A stretch of DNA of 64,000 nucleotides from JAFGXT01 sp963677165 (GCA_963677165.2 CAXXSX010000002.1:124001-188000), one strand, 5' to 3'; shown: positions 1 through 9,265, counted from the first letter of the stretch. The notes: a model not told the origin generated them from the letters alone. Numbers and translations are program-made.

Positions 1-351
1 TGGCACAATCCACTGGATTCAATCTCATGGCAGGTCATGTTTCCAAATACAGGCACCTATCGGCTGGAACTGGTAACGGCCGCCGCTTACCATAGTAACC
101 CATGGAGCGACGGTCAGACGGTAAAGATAACCTACTCCTCCGGCCATAGCCGCCAGGAACAGGAAACATTACTAAAAGGAAAAGAATTCCCGTCTCAACC
201 AGGGAACTGTTACCCGGAAGGTTCAAGCGTCTGCGGCAAACTGAAAATCGAGCAGCCGCAAAACGTAAAAATCACACTAAGTATGATCAACCCGGGACCA
301 GAGGCAACCTTTGGGTTGGGTCTAAAAGAACTCCAGCTGATAAAAGAATAA
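1..351 (+). CDS. C-terminal part of a glycan-related protein (5' truncated)
   Basis: The frame is open from the first base of the window and ends at TAA 349-351, so about 116 C-terminal residues are visible and the true start lies upstream. The visible part looks like an all-beta appended domain: it contains FPNTGTYRLELVTA and ends with FGLGLKELQLIKE, a pattern common in carbohydrate-binding beta-sandwich domains at the ends of glycosidases and sulfatases. No catalytic residues are visible. It converges on the DUF6259 gene, with only 13 bases between the two stop codons. A glycosidase or sulfatase is inferred only from this domain type and the neighbours. Confidence 0.6.
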   Translation, partial: WHNPLDSISWQVMFPNTGTYRLELVTAAAYHSNPWSDGQTVKITYSSGHSRQEQETLLKGKEFPSQPGNCYPEGSSVCGKLKIEQPQNVKITLSMINPGPEATFGLGLKELQLIKE

Positions 352-364
352 CACCAACATTCAG

Positions 365-2428
365 TTATAAATTTGCCGTATTGAGATGCAGCAGAGCCAG
401 ACCGTTCCGGGTCAGTTCAACCTGATATAAACCTTTATCGTTTTCAGGTGTGACATTCCAGCCATTCAGCCCATCGGTATCAATCAGCTTAAAGCCGGGA
501 ATATCCAGCTTAAATTTCATATTGTCACGATGGCTCTGGGTAACCATCACCGCAATTTCGTCGCCGTTTCGGAAACACGCGGCGGTCAGGCCGTCGGTAT
601 CGGCCTCAAAGTAGTCATCATCGTGAAACTCGCCGTTCAGAATCAGGCTGCGATACTTATCGCGCAGGCAATTAGCACGTTTCAAATACTCGCCATAATG
701 TGGTGTCTCCGCAATAGTACGACGGCAACGGTAAATCTCGACATCACTACGCAACCCCTTAACTAGTGCGAAATTAACACGCCTCTCAATATCGGTGTCG
801 TCTCGAATATCACGGTCAGTAGTTCTTTTATCCGGGAAAATATACGCAAACCATTCGGCAAAGCTGACATATTGTGGCGGTTCTCCGGTTGCCTCCCAGT
901 TATTGTCGATCCTGGTGGCTCCTCCGTGAATGCTGTGAATAAAATCCACATGCTGCGCGGTTACGTCCGACGTCCACTCAATCCCCAACGGCATTTTCGG
1001 CCGCCTTGCTTTTACATACCTTTGCAATTCATCAAGCATTTCCGCCTTATACTTGAGCGGATTCATCAACGGCACCGGATGACCATGGGAAGGATCAAAA
1101 CATGGACGGCTAACCCAGCCAAGCTGATCAAAGAAAACCCCATCCGCATCCATTTCTATTGCAGTATCAATGCATCCTTTCAGAACATTCCACCATTCCT
1201 TACACGCTGGACAGGCAGTCACAAACGTCTTATTTCCAAACTCACGCAGTGCCGTACCATTTCCTCCAAACGGATACACCTCCAAATGTTCTCTGCCGTC
1301 AGCTTTTTTCACTGAAATACGATGTCCGATCTCATCATAAAACTTCGTATTCATGTCGATCAACTGACCATTAAAGTAGACAATAATCTTACCGCCCGCT
1401 TCATGAAGCTTTTTAATATTCTCTTTCAGTGCAGGCATACCGCCCATAGATTCGTCAGCAGTATATTCAGGATATTCTGAATCATGTCCGCCCTGATGCC
1501 AGCCAAACATAAATAGCGTATTGATTCCGACTGCAAGGCCGTCACGGCAAATCTCCTCAAGCTGGTCATAGCGATAATGAACTTCTCCGTACTGGTGACG
1601 CATGATAATTCGCTGCCACCCATTCATATTTACAACATCAGCCATCGGCTTGCGTTTTACAAACCAGGAATCAGCCCAACTCCGATATTTGCGTGCTGCC
1701 ACATGCCAGGATCCCTGGTACGGCGACACCACATAATGATCAGCCTTCCAACTTTCTCCTTGCTTTATAAAAGGATATTTCACCATTCCCGCGTTAATCC
1801 CGGAATCGTCAGCTCCAAGAAGATGCAGAGTAAATTGAAAGGTAGGATCGTAGCTGGCAAAATATAAACCTTCATTATCATTTTCAAGCACAAATGAATT
1901 CGTGGCGGCAAATCCGGGATACAACACACTACGTCGGATCTCATAATTATCTTTCGCTATATAGTTAGTGTGTGCGGAACGAACAAATTTTTCAACATCA
2001 TCAAAACGCTGTCCGGCACAAGACGACCAAAGCAGCCGCTGCCCGGAAGTAACATTACAATGTACAATCAATGGGAAATGTAATTCACGAACCTCAATAC
2101 CCGGAGCGTTATTAATAATTTCCGCGGCAAACCATAATTCATCGCCAACCGACTTTACCGATAATTTTAATTTAATATCAAGAGTTTCCCCGAACTCTCC
2201 AGTCAGTTGTTGATATTCCATGGTTACCGTATTTTCATCAATCGCAATTTGCGGAATATTTACTTCAGCAGAAGCCATTCGCTCCAATTCCTGACCACAA
2301 CTGTAAACCAGCCGCCATAATCCGCCGCCACCGGCATAATCATGCCCATTGCTTAGATTGCTTAAGGACTTAAGATACCCGTTTTTGTCAAGCTCAAACT
2401 TCAGCTTGTCTGTTTGTAATGCATACAT
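365..2428 (-). CDS. DUF6259-family glycosidase-like protein (687 aa)
   Basis: The N-terminal half (about residues 1-250) is a beta-rich domain. The second half is TIM-barrel-like, with strand motifs such as NTLFMFGWHQGG, KIIVYFNGQ and ADGVFFDQLGW, the last carrying a likely catalytic or substrate-binding acid after the strand. This arrangement matches DUF6259 proteins, which are frequent in Lentisphaerota and Planctomycetota and are thought to be glycoside hydrolases of uncharacterised specificity. There is no signal peptide, so it probably acts on imported oligosaccharides in the cytoplasm. It lies 49 bases downstream of the pseudopilin gene on the same strand, and the IclR regulator is divergent from that pair, so the three likely form one regulated unit. 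Confidence 0.8.
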   Translation of the reverse strand: MYALQTDKLKFELDKNGYLKSLSNLSNGHDYAGGGGLWRLVYSCGQELERMASAEVNIPQIAIDENTVTMEYQQLTGEFGETLDIKLKLSVKSVGDELWFAAEIINNAPGIEVRELHFPLIVHCNVTSGQRLLWSSCAGQRFDDVEKFVRSAHTNYIAKDNYEIRRSVLYPGFAATNSFVLENDNEGLYFASYDPTFQFTLHLLGADDSGINAGMVKYPFIKQGESWKADHYVVSPYQGSWHVAARKYRSWADSWFVKRKPMADVVNMNGWQRIIMRHQYGEVHYRYDQLEEICRDGLAVGINTLFMFGWHQGGHDSEYPEYTADESMGGMPALKENIKKLHEAGGKIIVYFNGQLIDMNTKFYDEIGHRISVKKADGREHLEVYPFGGNGTALREFGNKTFVTACPACKEWWNVLKGCIDTAIEMDADGVFFDQLGWVSRPCFDPSHGHPVPLMNPLKYKAEMLDELQRYVKARRPKMPLGIEWTSDVTAQHVDFIHSIHGGATRIDNNWEATGEPPQYVSFAEWFAYIFPDKRTTDRDIRDDTDIERRVNFALVKGLRSDVEIYRCRRTIAETPHYGEYLKRANCLRDKYRSLILNGEFHDDDYFEADTDGLTAACFRNGDEIAVMVTQSHRDNMKFKLDIPGFKLIDTDGLNGWNVTPENDKGLYQVELTRNGLALLHLNTANL

Positions 2429-2477
2429 TTTTAATTCCTATTTCATTTCTTAATGAGCAATAAATCACTCCAACCGA

Positions 2478-3191
2478 TCAATAATTAACTGATATCAGAT
2501 CAGTGTTACTGGTATAATATTTCAAAGTGGCCACATTTGACATTGTGCCACCATCGCGTTCCCAAACATCATGAAGACAATCAGCCCACTCTTGACCGGT
2601 CTTTGCCGCGGCATGCCCATCAGCAAAAGCAATATTGCCGCGCTTACCGTGCTTTGCATAAAAATTATGTCTTGTTACAACCCAGTTTCCCCAGTCTCCG
2701 TCAATATGTTTTGTTTCTGAAATCATCGGCAAGCTTGAAGGTTGCGACATCCTGTGCCAGCACGACGCATAAGAAGATGTATCTCCCTGCCGCCCATCAT
2801 ACTTTGCAGGCAGACTATAAACATTATGGCCATATGTATAAAAACCATAACCGCGAATTTGACAATTTTCTGAAGCCATTCGCATTGAAGGACAAAAAAA
2901 CATCGAGTCTTTACTGGTCACTTCACTTGACGCCAGATCATTTCCACTATTAAAACTATTTATATACGTAGTCCATCCATAGGGAGCGCTGTAACCAACA
3001 ATATACCCTTTGGTTTCATCCAGATACATCCGCGCGTAAGTTCCAATCTGTTTGAGATTATTCATACAGCTAATTCCCTTGGCTTTGTCGCGAGCGCTAT
3101 TCAGCGCCGGTAGAAGCATTCCCGCCAGGATTGCGATAATAGCGATCACAACAAGGAGCTCGATCAATGTGAATTGTTTTTTTCTTTTCAT
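2478..3191 (-). CDS. Pseudopilin-like protein, prepilin N-terminus and H-X9-DG motif
   Basis: The N-terminus is a class III prepilin signal: a basic leader, FTLIELLVVIAIIAILAG, then the hydrophobic helix and LLPALNSARDKAK. Cleavage would fall just before the Phe, with methylation of the new N-terminus by a prepilin peptidase. The C-terminus carries His, nine residues, Asp-Gly (from KHGKRGN to FADGH), the hallmark of a large paralogous family in Lentisphaerota and Planctomycetota. The length of 237 aa is usual. It is probably anchored in or exported across the inner membrane by a type II secretion-like system; its molecular role is unknown. It precedes the DUF6259 gene and diverges from the IclR gene. 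Confidence 0.9.
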   Translation of the reverse strand: MKRKKQFTLIELLVVIAIIAILAGMLLPALNSARDKAKGISCMNNLKQIGTYARMYLDETKGYIVGYSAPYGWTTYINSFNSGNDLASSEVTSKDSMFFCPSMRMASENCQIRGYGFYTYGHNVYSLPAKYDGRQGDTSSYASCWHRMSQPSSLPMISETKHIDGDWGNWVVTRHNFYAKHGKRGNIAFADGHAAAKTGQEWADCLHDVWERDGGTMSNVATLKYYTSNTDLISVNY

Positions 3192-3346
3192 GTATGCATT
3201 TCCTCCAATAGTATTTTGTTTTATCCACGAGTTCGCATTAATAGTATATTATTATATAAAAATATTTAATAATGTCAATGCCAATTGCCAGAATACGTGT
3301 ATTTTTCGATATTTTATACTTGAAGATACAAAACCACGCAGTATAC

Positions 3347-3367
3347 TTATTTAATAATATTAAATAA
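3347..3367. promoter_or_regulatory. Palindrome upstream of the IclR gene, candidate operator
   Basis: A perfect 9-bp inverted repeat, TTATTTAAT-aat-ATTAAATAA, sits directly in front of the regulator in the divergent intergenic region. The sequence TATTTAATAAT occurs within it (3348-3358) and again at 3263-3273, closer to the divergent pseudopilin gene. IclR proteins often bind paired AT-rich palindromes between their own gene and a divergent target, so this is a plausible binding site for control of both directions. AT-rich composition makes chance palindromes easier. Confidence 0.4.
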
Positions 3368-3380
3368 AGTGGGTTCAATA

Positions 3381-4154
3381 ATGATACAGGTAATGGATCG
3401 GGCGTTTAAAATTCTGGAAAAAGTAGCAGACAATCCCCTGCGAATATGGACCATCAGTGAAATGGCAGAACTAATCAACGTTCAGTCTGCAACGTGTTTT
3501 CATATCGTTAACAGCCTGGTAGAACTCGGCTACCTGGAGCGCCTTGGAATGCGAAAAGGTTATCGGATGGGACCTGCGGTCAACCGGCTGTGCCACTCCC
3601 CCGCCTATCGCCCCGACCTGGTGGAGGCTGCAGATCATCTATTACGGGAATATTCCGAGATCCATAAAGAACCTGTACTATTATGCGTTCTTCACGGCTA
3701 TAAGCGATATATCCTGTGCGAGGCAGGTGCAACAGGAAGCCAGCAGGTCAATTACAACCTTACCGTTATTGAAGATATTTACCGCACCACAACCGGCAGA
3801 ATTCTTTTGGCCTGGCAGTCAGAACAGCAAGTTAGTGATATTATAAAAAATATCGGTCTGCCTCCGGCCTGCCATTGGGCGGAAGCAACAACCCGGGAAG
3901 ATTTAGACCGGGAACTGGAAAAAATCCGTAATCAGGGTGGGCTTTTGGGGCTTAACAACCCTTATCTTGCGCAAATAGGATTCCCGATATTTGACGCAGA
4001 ACACAATCTAGTCGCAGCAATCGGCAGTTATATTCCCAAATATCGTTTTATTGATGAACATAAAGAAAAGACTCTTTCCGCCATGCTTGAGATGGCGGCA
4101 AAAATCAGTACTCAACTCGGCAATCGCGAAGCGCTTTCCTTGAATACCGGATAA
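3381..4154 (+). CDS. IclR-family transcriptional regulator
   Basis: The N-terminal winged helix-turn-helix is visible in WTISEMAELINVQSATCFHI followed by LGYLERLGMRKGYRMGP. The remaining part is the IclR effector-binding domain, ending with an IGSYIPKYRF-like segment. IclR proteins bind small organic effectors, often sugar acids or aromatic compounds, and act as repressors or activators of neighbouring catabolic genes. The gene is divergent from the pseudopilin-DUF6259 pair, which is its most likely target. An in-frame GTG at 3369 would add four residues but lies two bases from the palindrome; the ATG at 3381 is preferred because the domain begins immediately after it. Confidence 0.9.
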   Translation: MIQVMDRAFKILEKVADNPLRIWTISEMAELINVQSATCFHIVNSLVELGYLERLGMRKGYRMGPAVNRLCHSPAYRPDLVEAADHLLREYSEIHKEPVLLCVLHGYKRYILCEAGATGSQQVNYNLTVIEDIYRTTTGRILLAWQSEQQVSDIIKNIGLPPACHWAEATTREDLDRELEKIRNQGGLLGLNNPYLAQIGFPIFDAEHNLVAAIGSYIPKYRFIDEHKEKTLSAMLEMAAKISTQLGNREALSLNTG

Positions 4155-4255
4155 TTTAAGAATAGGAAAAATGCGAAAACAGTGGATACCTTCAATGAAA
4201 TCACACCGGCGCGGCCGTTATCCGTTATTGTCGGACCAGTCAGGTCTGATAAATA

Positions 4256-5545
4256 TTAATGCCGCCTCAGCTTATTCCGTTCTTTAAACATTTCTTTGTA
4301 TTGGTCAGGGACCTGTTCTATTGTAAGCTTGTTATAAACTCTACGGAGAAAGTCATAGGATTTCAAATATTCCCTGTATACTTTGTTTGTTTGCCTGGAT
4401 TTCGGCAGCTTATTGGCTTCATTGGCATAACTATTTTTTACTGTTTTTATATTATCCGGATTTTCTGCAATCGCCATAATTATCGCATCGCGGAGTCCGT
4501 ATTGAGTATCAAGATTCATCCGGTTATATTCGAGACTCCGATTAAACGGATTCGCATTGTAAAGGACTGCCCGAATAAAAAATCCATCACGATAGTTACT
4601 CCTCCTGAGATAAGGTAGCTTACAATAACCGTAATAATCTGTGATTGCGTCATTGATATCATGGAACTTTCCAGCTTTGCAGCGAGTGATATGGAAAATA
4701 TAGTGATCTACATAATTATAGTTCATTTCCTTTTTTTTCAGCTCTCTTCCATTCAGCGTCAGAATTTCGTAGAATTCCAGATGCCTCTGGTAGCCCGATT
4801 CCGGCGCTTCATAAGGATATTTGAGATCAGACATGTAATATTTCCCATTCGTGTCCCACGGAATAAAACCGTCCCCCTCATTTGCAAAATCAATGGTCCA
4901 TTTGAACACGACTTTCTCTTTGGTTCTTAAATATTCCTTTACTCTATAGGTCATGTCTGCCACTTTCCCTTTTCCATAAGGAGCAACGGCATCCTGAGCC
5001 AGAAAATCATATTCCACAACTCTTTCCGATGTACAATAGCAATTCAGACCGACAATATCATTGCAAATCATCGGCGCTGGATTTTTTTTAGGACGCAGTT
5101 TAACCTCAAACGTAGGATTTACGGGAGTCCAGAAATTGGTAAGTTTATTGACTTTCATTACTTTCTGGTGAGGAGGAGTTTTTCTTTTCGACTTTCCAAA
5201 CCGAAAATCAAATACAACCGCAGAGCGATAATATTCTTCTTTTTTTACAGCAACCCAGGCATCCGGCCAGGTCATCGCGGAGAAAGACGCGAGCCCGTCT
5301 TCCTCGGTTCTTTCAGCGTCTTTCAGGTGTACTGTTCTGGGCAGCCCTCTGCGCCTTTTGGTCAAGCTTATTTGTGAATAGGTAAGCTCCGCATTGGCCT
5401 CGTCAATTGGTTTTCCGGTTTCGAAGTCCACGGCCCGAACTGTAACTTTCAGCACTGGTGGTATTCCAACGTAATTCAGGCCGGAGCAACCGACAAAAAC
5501 ACCGAGAGCCGCAAGCAGAATTCCTGTATAGAAAATTTTTGTCAT
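4256..5545 (-). CDS. Putative lipoprotein of unknown function (429 aa)
   Basis: The N-terminus is a lipoprotein signal peptide: a short basic start, a hydrophobic stretch, and a lipobox-like VFVGC with the acylated Cys at about residue 20. Mature residues 30-140 include TVRAVDFETGKPIDEANAE, which resembles the start of an Ig-like or carboxypeptidase-regulatory beta-sandwich, as in many surface lipoproteins. The rest is rich in charged and aromatic residues, and no enzyme motif is recognised. It stands alone, with about 250 bases to the next gene upstream, and converges on the IclR gene. Location in the outer membrane or periplasm is inferred from the lipobox; function is unknown. Confidence 0.7.
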   Translation of the reverse strand: MTKIFYTGILLAALGVFVGCSGLNYVGIPPVLKVTVRAVDFETGKPIDEANAELTYSQISLTKRRRGLPRTVHLKDAERTEEDGLASFSAMTWPDAWVAVKKEEYYRSAVVFDFRFGKSKRKTPPHQKVMKVNKLTNFWTPVNPTFEVKLRPKKNPAPMICNDIVGLNCYCTSERVVEYDFLAQDAVAPYGKGKVADMTYRVKEYLRTKEKVVFKWTIDFANEGDGFIPWDTNGKYYMSDLKYPYEAPESGYQRHLEFYEILTLNGRELKKKEMNYNYVDHYIFHITRCKAGKFHDINDAITDYYGYCKLPYLRRSNYRDGFFIRAVLYNANPFNRSLEYNRMNLDTQYGLRDAIIMAIAENPDNIKTVKNSYANEANKLPKSRQTNKVYREYLKSYDFLRRVYNKLTIEQVPDQYKEMFKERNKLRRH

Positions 5546-5712
5546 TGATTCACAACTATTCTGTTAATTGAACTTCAACTTTTCTGTGAAATAATTTCCG
5601 ATCCCGAATCAGAAATTATATCGAAATAAAGTTACCATATAAAAAGGTTATTTCAAGTCACCAGCAGCATATCCATTTTAGCTCATTAATGCGCCCTGGC
5701 GTTCAGGAAAAG

Positions 5713-5749
5713 TTCGACTATTATAAAATGTGATTTTGAAATAGTCGAA
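5713..5749 (-). terminator. Hairpin downstream of the DA1-like gene
   Basis: A perfect 10-bp inverted repeat (TTCGACTATT and AATAGTCGAA, 17-base loop) lies about 45 bases past the stop of the minus-strand gene at 5796-6800. On the minus strand it is followed by CTTTTCC. The short T-run makes it only a moderate candidate for an intrinsic terminator. The rest of the 5546-5795 gap shows another 8-bp dyad (ATAATTTC and GAAATTAT) but no gene. Confidence 0.4.
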
Positions 5750-5795
5750 AAAACGGGGCGCTTTTCGAAGATAATAAGGTCATCCGTCTTACGGA

Positions 5796-6800
5796 TCAGT
5801 GGCTGTTTTTGCGGAGGAAGCGTTTTACTGCATTTAAACCACCTTCATTGTAGAGACCGTACATAATCCGGAAACCGCCGCCATAAGTAAGGTCAGGATT
5901 GTTAATGATGCGCCGGTTCATCTTAGGTTGACCGTAGACTTTATTCATCAGGAAAGCACAGAGTTCGCAGAATCCCTCCTTGAATTTCACCGACAAAACA
6001 TCGGGATAGTACTCCTGCATATAATCATGCCCGAGTTCATGAGCAAATACTTCGATCAATTTTTTCTTTGGAGTATTGTTCAGGAAGAAAATCGAATAGG
6101 ACACATTTTCCCGGAAAGTTTCGGTTTCCTGCCTATTGCCAGTCAAGGTAAATTTATTCTTAACAGTGGTTTTTACAATCGCCTCAAACATAAACAGTCC
6201 CAACTCAATGCCATGGGAATATCCCGGCGAACGGCGCTGCATCGCCTGAACATCAACCATTCTAAGCTTGATCCGGTGATTCGTTGAAAAACCGAGGCGC
6301 TGCCCCATTTTTTTCCTGACATCATTAAAAATCTTCACCGCCTCATCCATATTGGTAACCGCGGTTTTGGCACACTCACGGCAAATGTACCTTCCGTCTT
6401 CCAATTTGTACCCCTTATATGCCGGAACCAGACAGGAAAAACATTTGGGAAGTCTAGCACAATCTTCGCAGAAAAACATATCATCGGTTGACTTGAAAAC
6501 AATTCCGCTACGGACATGTCTGCCGCATCCACGACATACAGGCCAGTATTTTTTTATGCATTCCGTACAATATGCTTTACCGTCACGACGATAATATCTC
6601 CCCTTCAAAAGCGTCCCGCAATCGGCACATTTCGGCAGAGTCTTCATGTAACAGGCACGACTGCAGTAAGCTTTCCCGTTAACATTAATATATTTGCCCC
6701 TGATTTTACGTCCGCATTGTGCGCAATTTAAAGCCCGGGCGGCAACCGCACAGAAAAAAACAGAGAACACTAGAAACAACTTAAAACAAATATTAGACAC
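5796..6800 (-). CDS. Secreted LIM-type zinc-finger protein with DA1-like metallopeptidase domain
   Basis: A signal peptide (about residues 1-23) precedes a Cys-rich region of four tandem units: C26xxC29/C46-C50, C58xxC61/C78xxC81, C89xxC92/C111xxC114 and C120xxC123/C140xxC143. These resemble LIM zinc fingers. The C-terminal half carries the gluzincin motif HELGH (254-258) with a downstream Glu at about 275 in FKEGFCELCAF, then a Tyr-Gly-Gly-Gly-Phe turn. LIM fingers followed by HExxH and an EEG(I/F)C-type helix is the layout of the plant DA1 peptidase family, which is otherwise best known as a ubiquitin-activated protease. The protein is probably exported; its substrate is unknown. It lies upstream of the lipoprotein gene on the same strand, about 250 bases away. 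Confidence 0.75.
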   Translation of the reverse strand: MSNICFKLFLVFSVFFCAVAARALNCAQCGRKIRGKYINVNGKAYCSRACYMKTLPKCADCGTLLKGRYYRRDGKAYCTECIKKYWPVCRGCGRHVRSGIVFKSTDDMFFCEDCARLPKCFSCLVPAYKGYKLEDGRYICRECAKTAVTNMDEAVKIFNDVRKKMGQRLGFSTNHRIKLRMVDVQAMQRRSPGYSHGIELGLFMFEAIVKTTVKNKFTLTGNRQETETFRENVSYSIFFLNNTPKKKLIEVFAHELGHDYMQEYYPDVLSVKFKEGFCELCAFLMNKVYGQPKMNRRIINNPDLTYGGGFRIMYGLYNEGGLNAVKRFLRKNSH

Positions 6801-7018
6801 TTATAAAATCCTCAAAATCTGGTATATTCATATTTCTTATTATAAAACAAAAATAAAAAAAATGTAAATTTCAGACATGAAATTTTAATAAAAAGCGTCA
6901 AAAAATGCTGTCATTTATATTTAATTTGTCTTATGCCCTCCTTGAAAACCCCAATGCTGAAGCTATATTTAGAGAAGGGTTCCGTACAATAAAACGATTG
7001 ATATTTCAGAATAACAAC

Positions 7019-7306
7019 ATGCAACAACAGACAAATAGAGTCGAATCAACACTGGAAATCCAGAATGAACTAGGGCTTCACGCCAGACCGGCAACACTCT
7101 TTGTTCAACTGGCTGCCGGGTTTGCATCTGAAATAATGGTTGAAAAGGACGGAGAATCGGTCAACGGCAAAAGCCTCATGGGTTTATTGATGCTGTCAGC
7201 CGGTAAAGGCACCAAAATTAATGTATCCGCCGAAGGAGATGACTGCCATACAGCAATAAAGGCAATTGAAGAGCTGGTCAACAGTAAATTTCAGGAAGAA
7301 GGATAG
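7019..7306 (+). CDS. ptsH: Phosphocarrier protein HPr
   Basis: HPr takes phosphate from enzyme I and passes it to sugar permeases or regulatory targets. The phosphorylated histidine is seen in ELGLHARPATLF (His21 from the chosen start). The regulatory serine region GKSLMGLLML (Ser52) matches the site used by HPr kinase in many bacteria. An upstream in-frame ATG at 6905 would add 38 residues unlike any HPr; the start at 7019 gives 95 aa, close to the usual 85-90. Neither start has a clear Shine-Dalgarno sequence. The enzyme I gene begins 6 bases after the stop. The 218 bases upstream are very AT-rich and contain no other gene. Confidence 0.93.
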   Translation: MQQQTNRVESTLEIQNELGLHARPATLFVQLAAGFASEIMVEKDGESVNGKSLMGLLMLSAGKGTKINVSAEGDDCHTAIKAIEELVNSKFQEEG

Positions 7307-7312
7307 TTTTCC

Positions 7313-9103
7313 ATGGCCGAAGAACACAAAGAGATGATTCTTCACGGTATTGCCGCCTCACCGGGTATTGCAATCGGTGAAGTGCTCATTGTAAACAGTT
7401 TTTATACCTCGTTTCAGGAACCCGACATCAAAACAGCTGATCCCGAAAAGCTTGATGAAGAAATCGAGTTATTCAATAAAGCCCTTGACGTTACCCGTAA
7501 AGAACTGCAGGAAATGCAGAAACGTATCCAGAAGGAACTCGACGAAAAGGAAGCCAGTATCTTCGATGCCCACCTGTTGATCGTTGATGACCAAATGATT
7601 CTAAGTGAAGTTGAGTTGCTGGTAAAAACCCAGAACATGTCTGCGTCCTATGCATTCTATTCAACGATCAACCGTTATGTTAACGCTTTATCAACAATGC
7701 CCGACTCGTATATTCGTGAACGTGCTGACGATATCAAAGATGTAGCGTCACGTATTCTCTCCAACCTCCACGGCACCAAACGACCTATTTTGGATAATCT
7801 CGGAAGCCCGAAGATCGTTATTGCCCATGACCTCACTCCATCTGCAACAGCTCTGCTTGACCGTGAAAACGTTCAGGCTTTCGCCGTTGGAACCGGCAGC
7901 CAGACCTCCCATACCGCGATTCTTGCGAGGTCAATGAAGATTCCTGCAGTGGTGGGAGTAAAAGATATCAGCATGCAGCTGAAAAACGGCGACAGAGTAA
8001 TTGTTGACGGTTATGTGGGAACAACGATTCTCAATCCAACAGAAAGCACAATCAAACTTTACCATCAGAAGGCAAGCCAGGAAGAAAAGCTTTATGCCGA
8101 GTTGATTCATGAAAGCAGACTCCGTCCGGAAACAGTCGATGGTTTCTGTATCCAGTTGGCGGCTAATGTCGACAACATAGAAGATGTGAAGTCGGCAAAG
8201 CGATTCGGGGCTGCTGGAGTAGGCTTGTTTCGAACGGAATACTTGTTTATAAACCGAACCAAGGTTCCTACCGAAGATGAACAATTTGAAATTTACCGTG
8301 AAATGATTGCCAGCATGAACGGGCATCCAGTCACAATAAGAACGCTGGATATTGGCGGTGACAAACTGGCTGAAACCTTAATAGCCCTGGCGGAACCCAA
8401 TCCGTTTCTGGGCCTAAGAGCCGTAAGACTATGTTTAAGAGAACGTCCGGACCTGATTCGCACCCAGTTGCGGGCAATGTTGAGGGCCAGTGTTTTCGGC
8501 AACTTAAAAATTCTGTTTCCAATGATTACTTCAACCGCTGAAGTTGAGTCATTATTGCAGATCATTAGTGAATTAAAGGCCCAGTTAAAGAGAGAAAAAA
8601 TCGGTTTTAAAGATGATATAGAAGTCGGAATCATGATTGAAACTCCGGCAGCGGCCCTAATGTCGGAAGCCCTGGCGGAACTCGTCGACTTTTTCAGTAT
8701 CGGCTCAAACGACCTGATCCAGTATACGCTGGCAGTGGACCGGAGCAACGAGAAAGTGGCATATCTGTATCAGCCGACCCATCCGGCCGTGCTGTATCTT
8801 ATACACCGCACTGTAGTAGCTGCACGACGCAAAAATATCTGGGTAAGTGTTTGCGGAGAAATGGCGGGAGCACCGCAATATATTCCTTTACTGGTGGGAC
8901 TTGGTGTACACGAACTAAGCATGAGTCCAATTTCTCTTGGAACAATCAGGCGCACCATTCGTAAAATGAAAATGCATAAGGCAGAAGAGATTGCTCATCG
9001 CGCCCTGAATTGCACCAGAGCGTCAGAAGCCCTTGAGCAGTCGCAGGAATACCTCAAAGAGGTGATTCCCGATATTCTTAAGTTGACAACTAAGGGAATT
9101 TAG
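7313..9103 (+). CDS. ptsI: PTS enzyme I (phosphoenolpyruvate-protein phosphotransferase)
   Basis: Enzyme I autophosphorylates with phosphoenolpyruvate and transfers the phosphate to HPr in the cytoplasm. All landmarks are visible: N-terminal GIAASPGIAIGE, the phospho-histidine His200 in GTGSQTSHTAILA, the PEP-binding GVGLFRTEYLF, TIRTLDIGGDK, SIGSNDLIQY, and the catalytic cysteine region VCGEMAGAP. The length of 596 aa is slightly above the typical 570-580. It is cotranscribed with ptsH. No EII sugar permease is encoded in the window, so this pair may serve a permease elsewhere or a mainly regulatory PTS. Confidence 0.96.
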   Translation: MAEEHKEMILHGIAASPGIAIGEVLIVNSFYTSFQEPDIKTADPEKLDEEIELFNKALDVTRKELQEMQKRIQKELDEKEASIFDAHLLIVDDQMILSEVELLVKTQNMSASYAFYSTINRYVNALSTMPDSYIRERADDIKDVASRILSNLHGTKRPILDNLGSPKIVIAHDLTPSATALLDRENVQAFAVGTGSQTSHTAILARSMKIPAVVGVKDISMQLKNGDRVIVDGYVGTTILNPTESTIKLYHQKASQEEKLYAELIHESRLRPETVDGFCIQLAANVDNIEDVKSAKRFGAAGVGLFRTEYLFINRTKVPTEDEQFEIYREMIASMNGHPVTIRTLDIGGDKLAETLIALAEPNPFLGLRAVRLCLRERPDLIRTQLRAMLRASVFGNLKILFPMITSTAEVESLLQIISELKAQLKREKIGFKDDIEVGIMIETPAAALMSEALAELVDFFSIGSNDLIQYTLAVDRSNEKVAYLYQPTHPAVLYLIHRTVVAARRKNIWVSVCGEMAGAPQYIPLLVGLGVHELSMSPISLGTIRRTIRKMKMHKAEEIAHRALNCTRASEALEQSQEYLKEVIPDILKLTTKGI

Positions 9104-9121
9104 TTTTAAAGTTTAAACTTT

Positions 9122-9261
9122 AAAGTTTTAAGTAAATGAACCGCCTCGGGCAAAGCCTGCGAGATATCGGAAACGCTCTTGACAGAATCATTACTTATGA
9201 GGAAATTTCCCTGGTATATTTTATCTTTTTTACCACTTAAAACTTAATCACTTAAAACTTT
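9122..9261. repeat. Inverted and direct AT-rich repeats between ptsI and the next gene
   Basis: AAAGTTTTAAGT at 9122-9133 is the exact reverse complement of ACTTAAAACTTT at 9250-9261, and CACTTAAAACTT is directly repeated at 9234-9245 and 9249-9260. Immediately after the ptsI stop lies the palindrome TTAAAGTTTAAACTTTAA (about 9105-9122). Together these could fold over the whole intergenic gap. Function is unknown; a terminator or RNA structure is possible, though the low sequence complexity weakens any claim. Confidence 0.4.
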
Positions 9262-9265
9262 GATC

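Noticed and set aside
872..1315. 147-codon open frame on the plus strand
   Set aside because: It lies wholly antisense to the DUF6259 gene and has no recognisable protein features or ribosome site.
6905..7018. 38-residue N-terminal extension of HPr
   Set aside because: It is unlike any HPr, lies in AT-rich sequence and has no ribosome site; the start at 7019 gives the standard length.
8293..8748. 151-codon open frame on the minus strand
   Set aside because: It is antisense to ptsI, whose conserved motifs cover the same bases.
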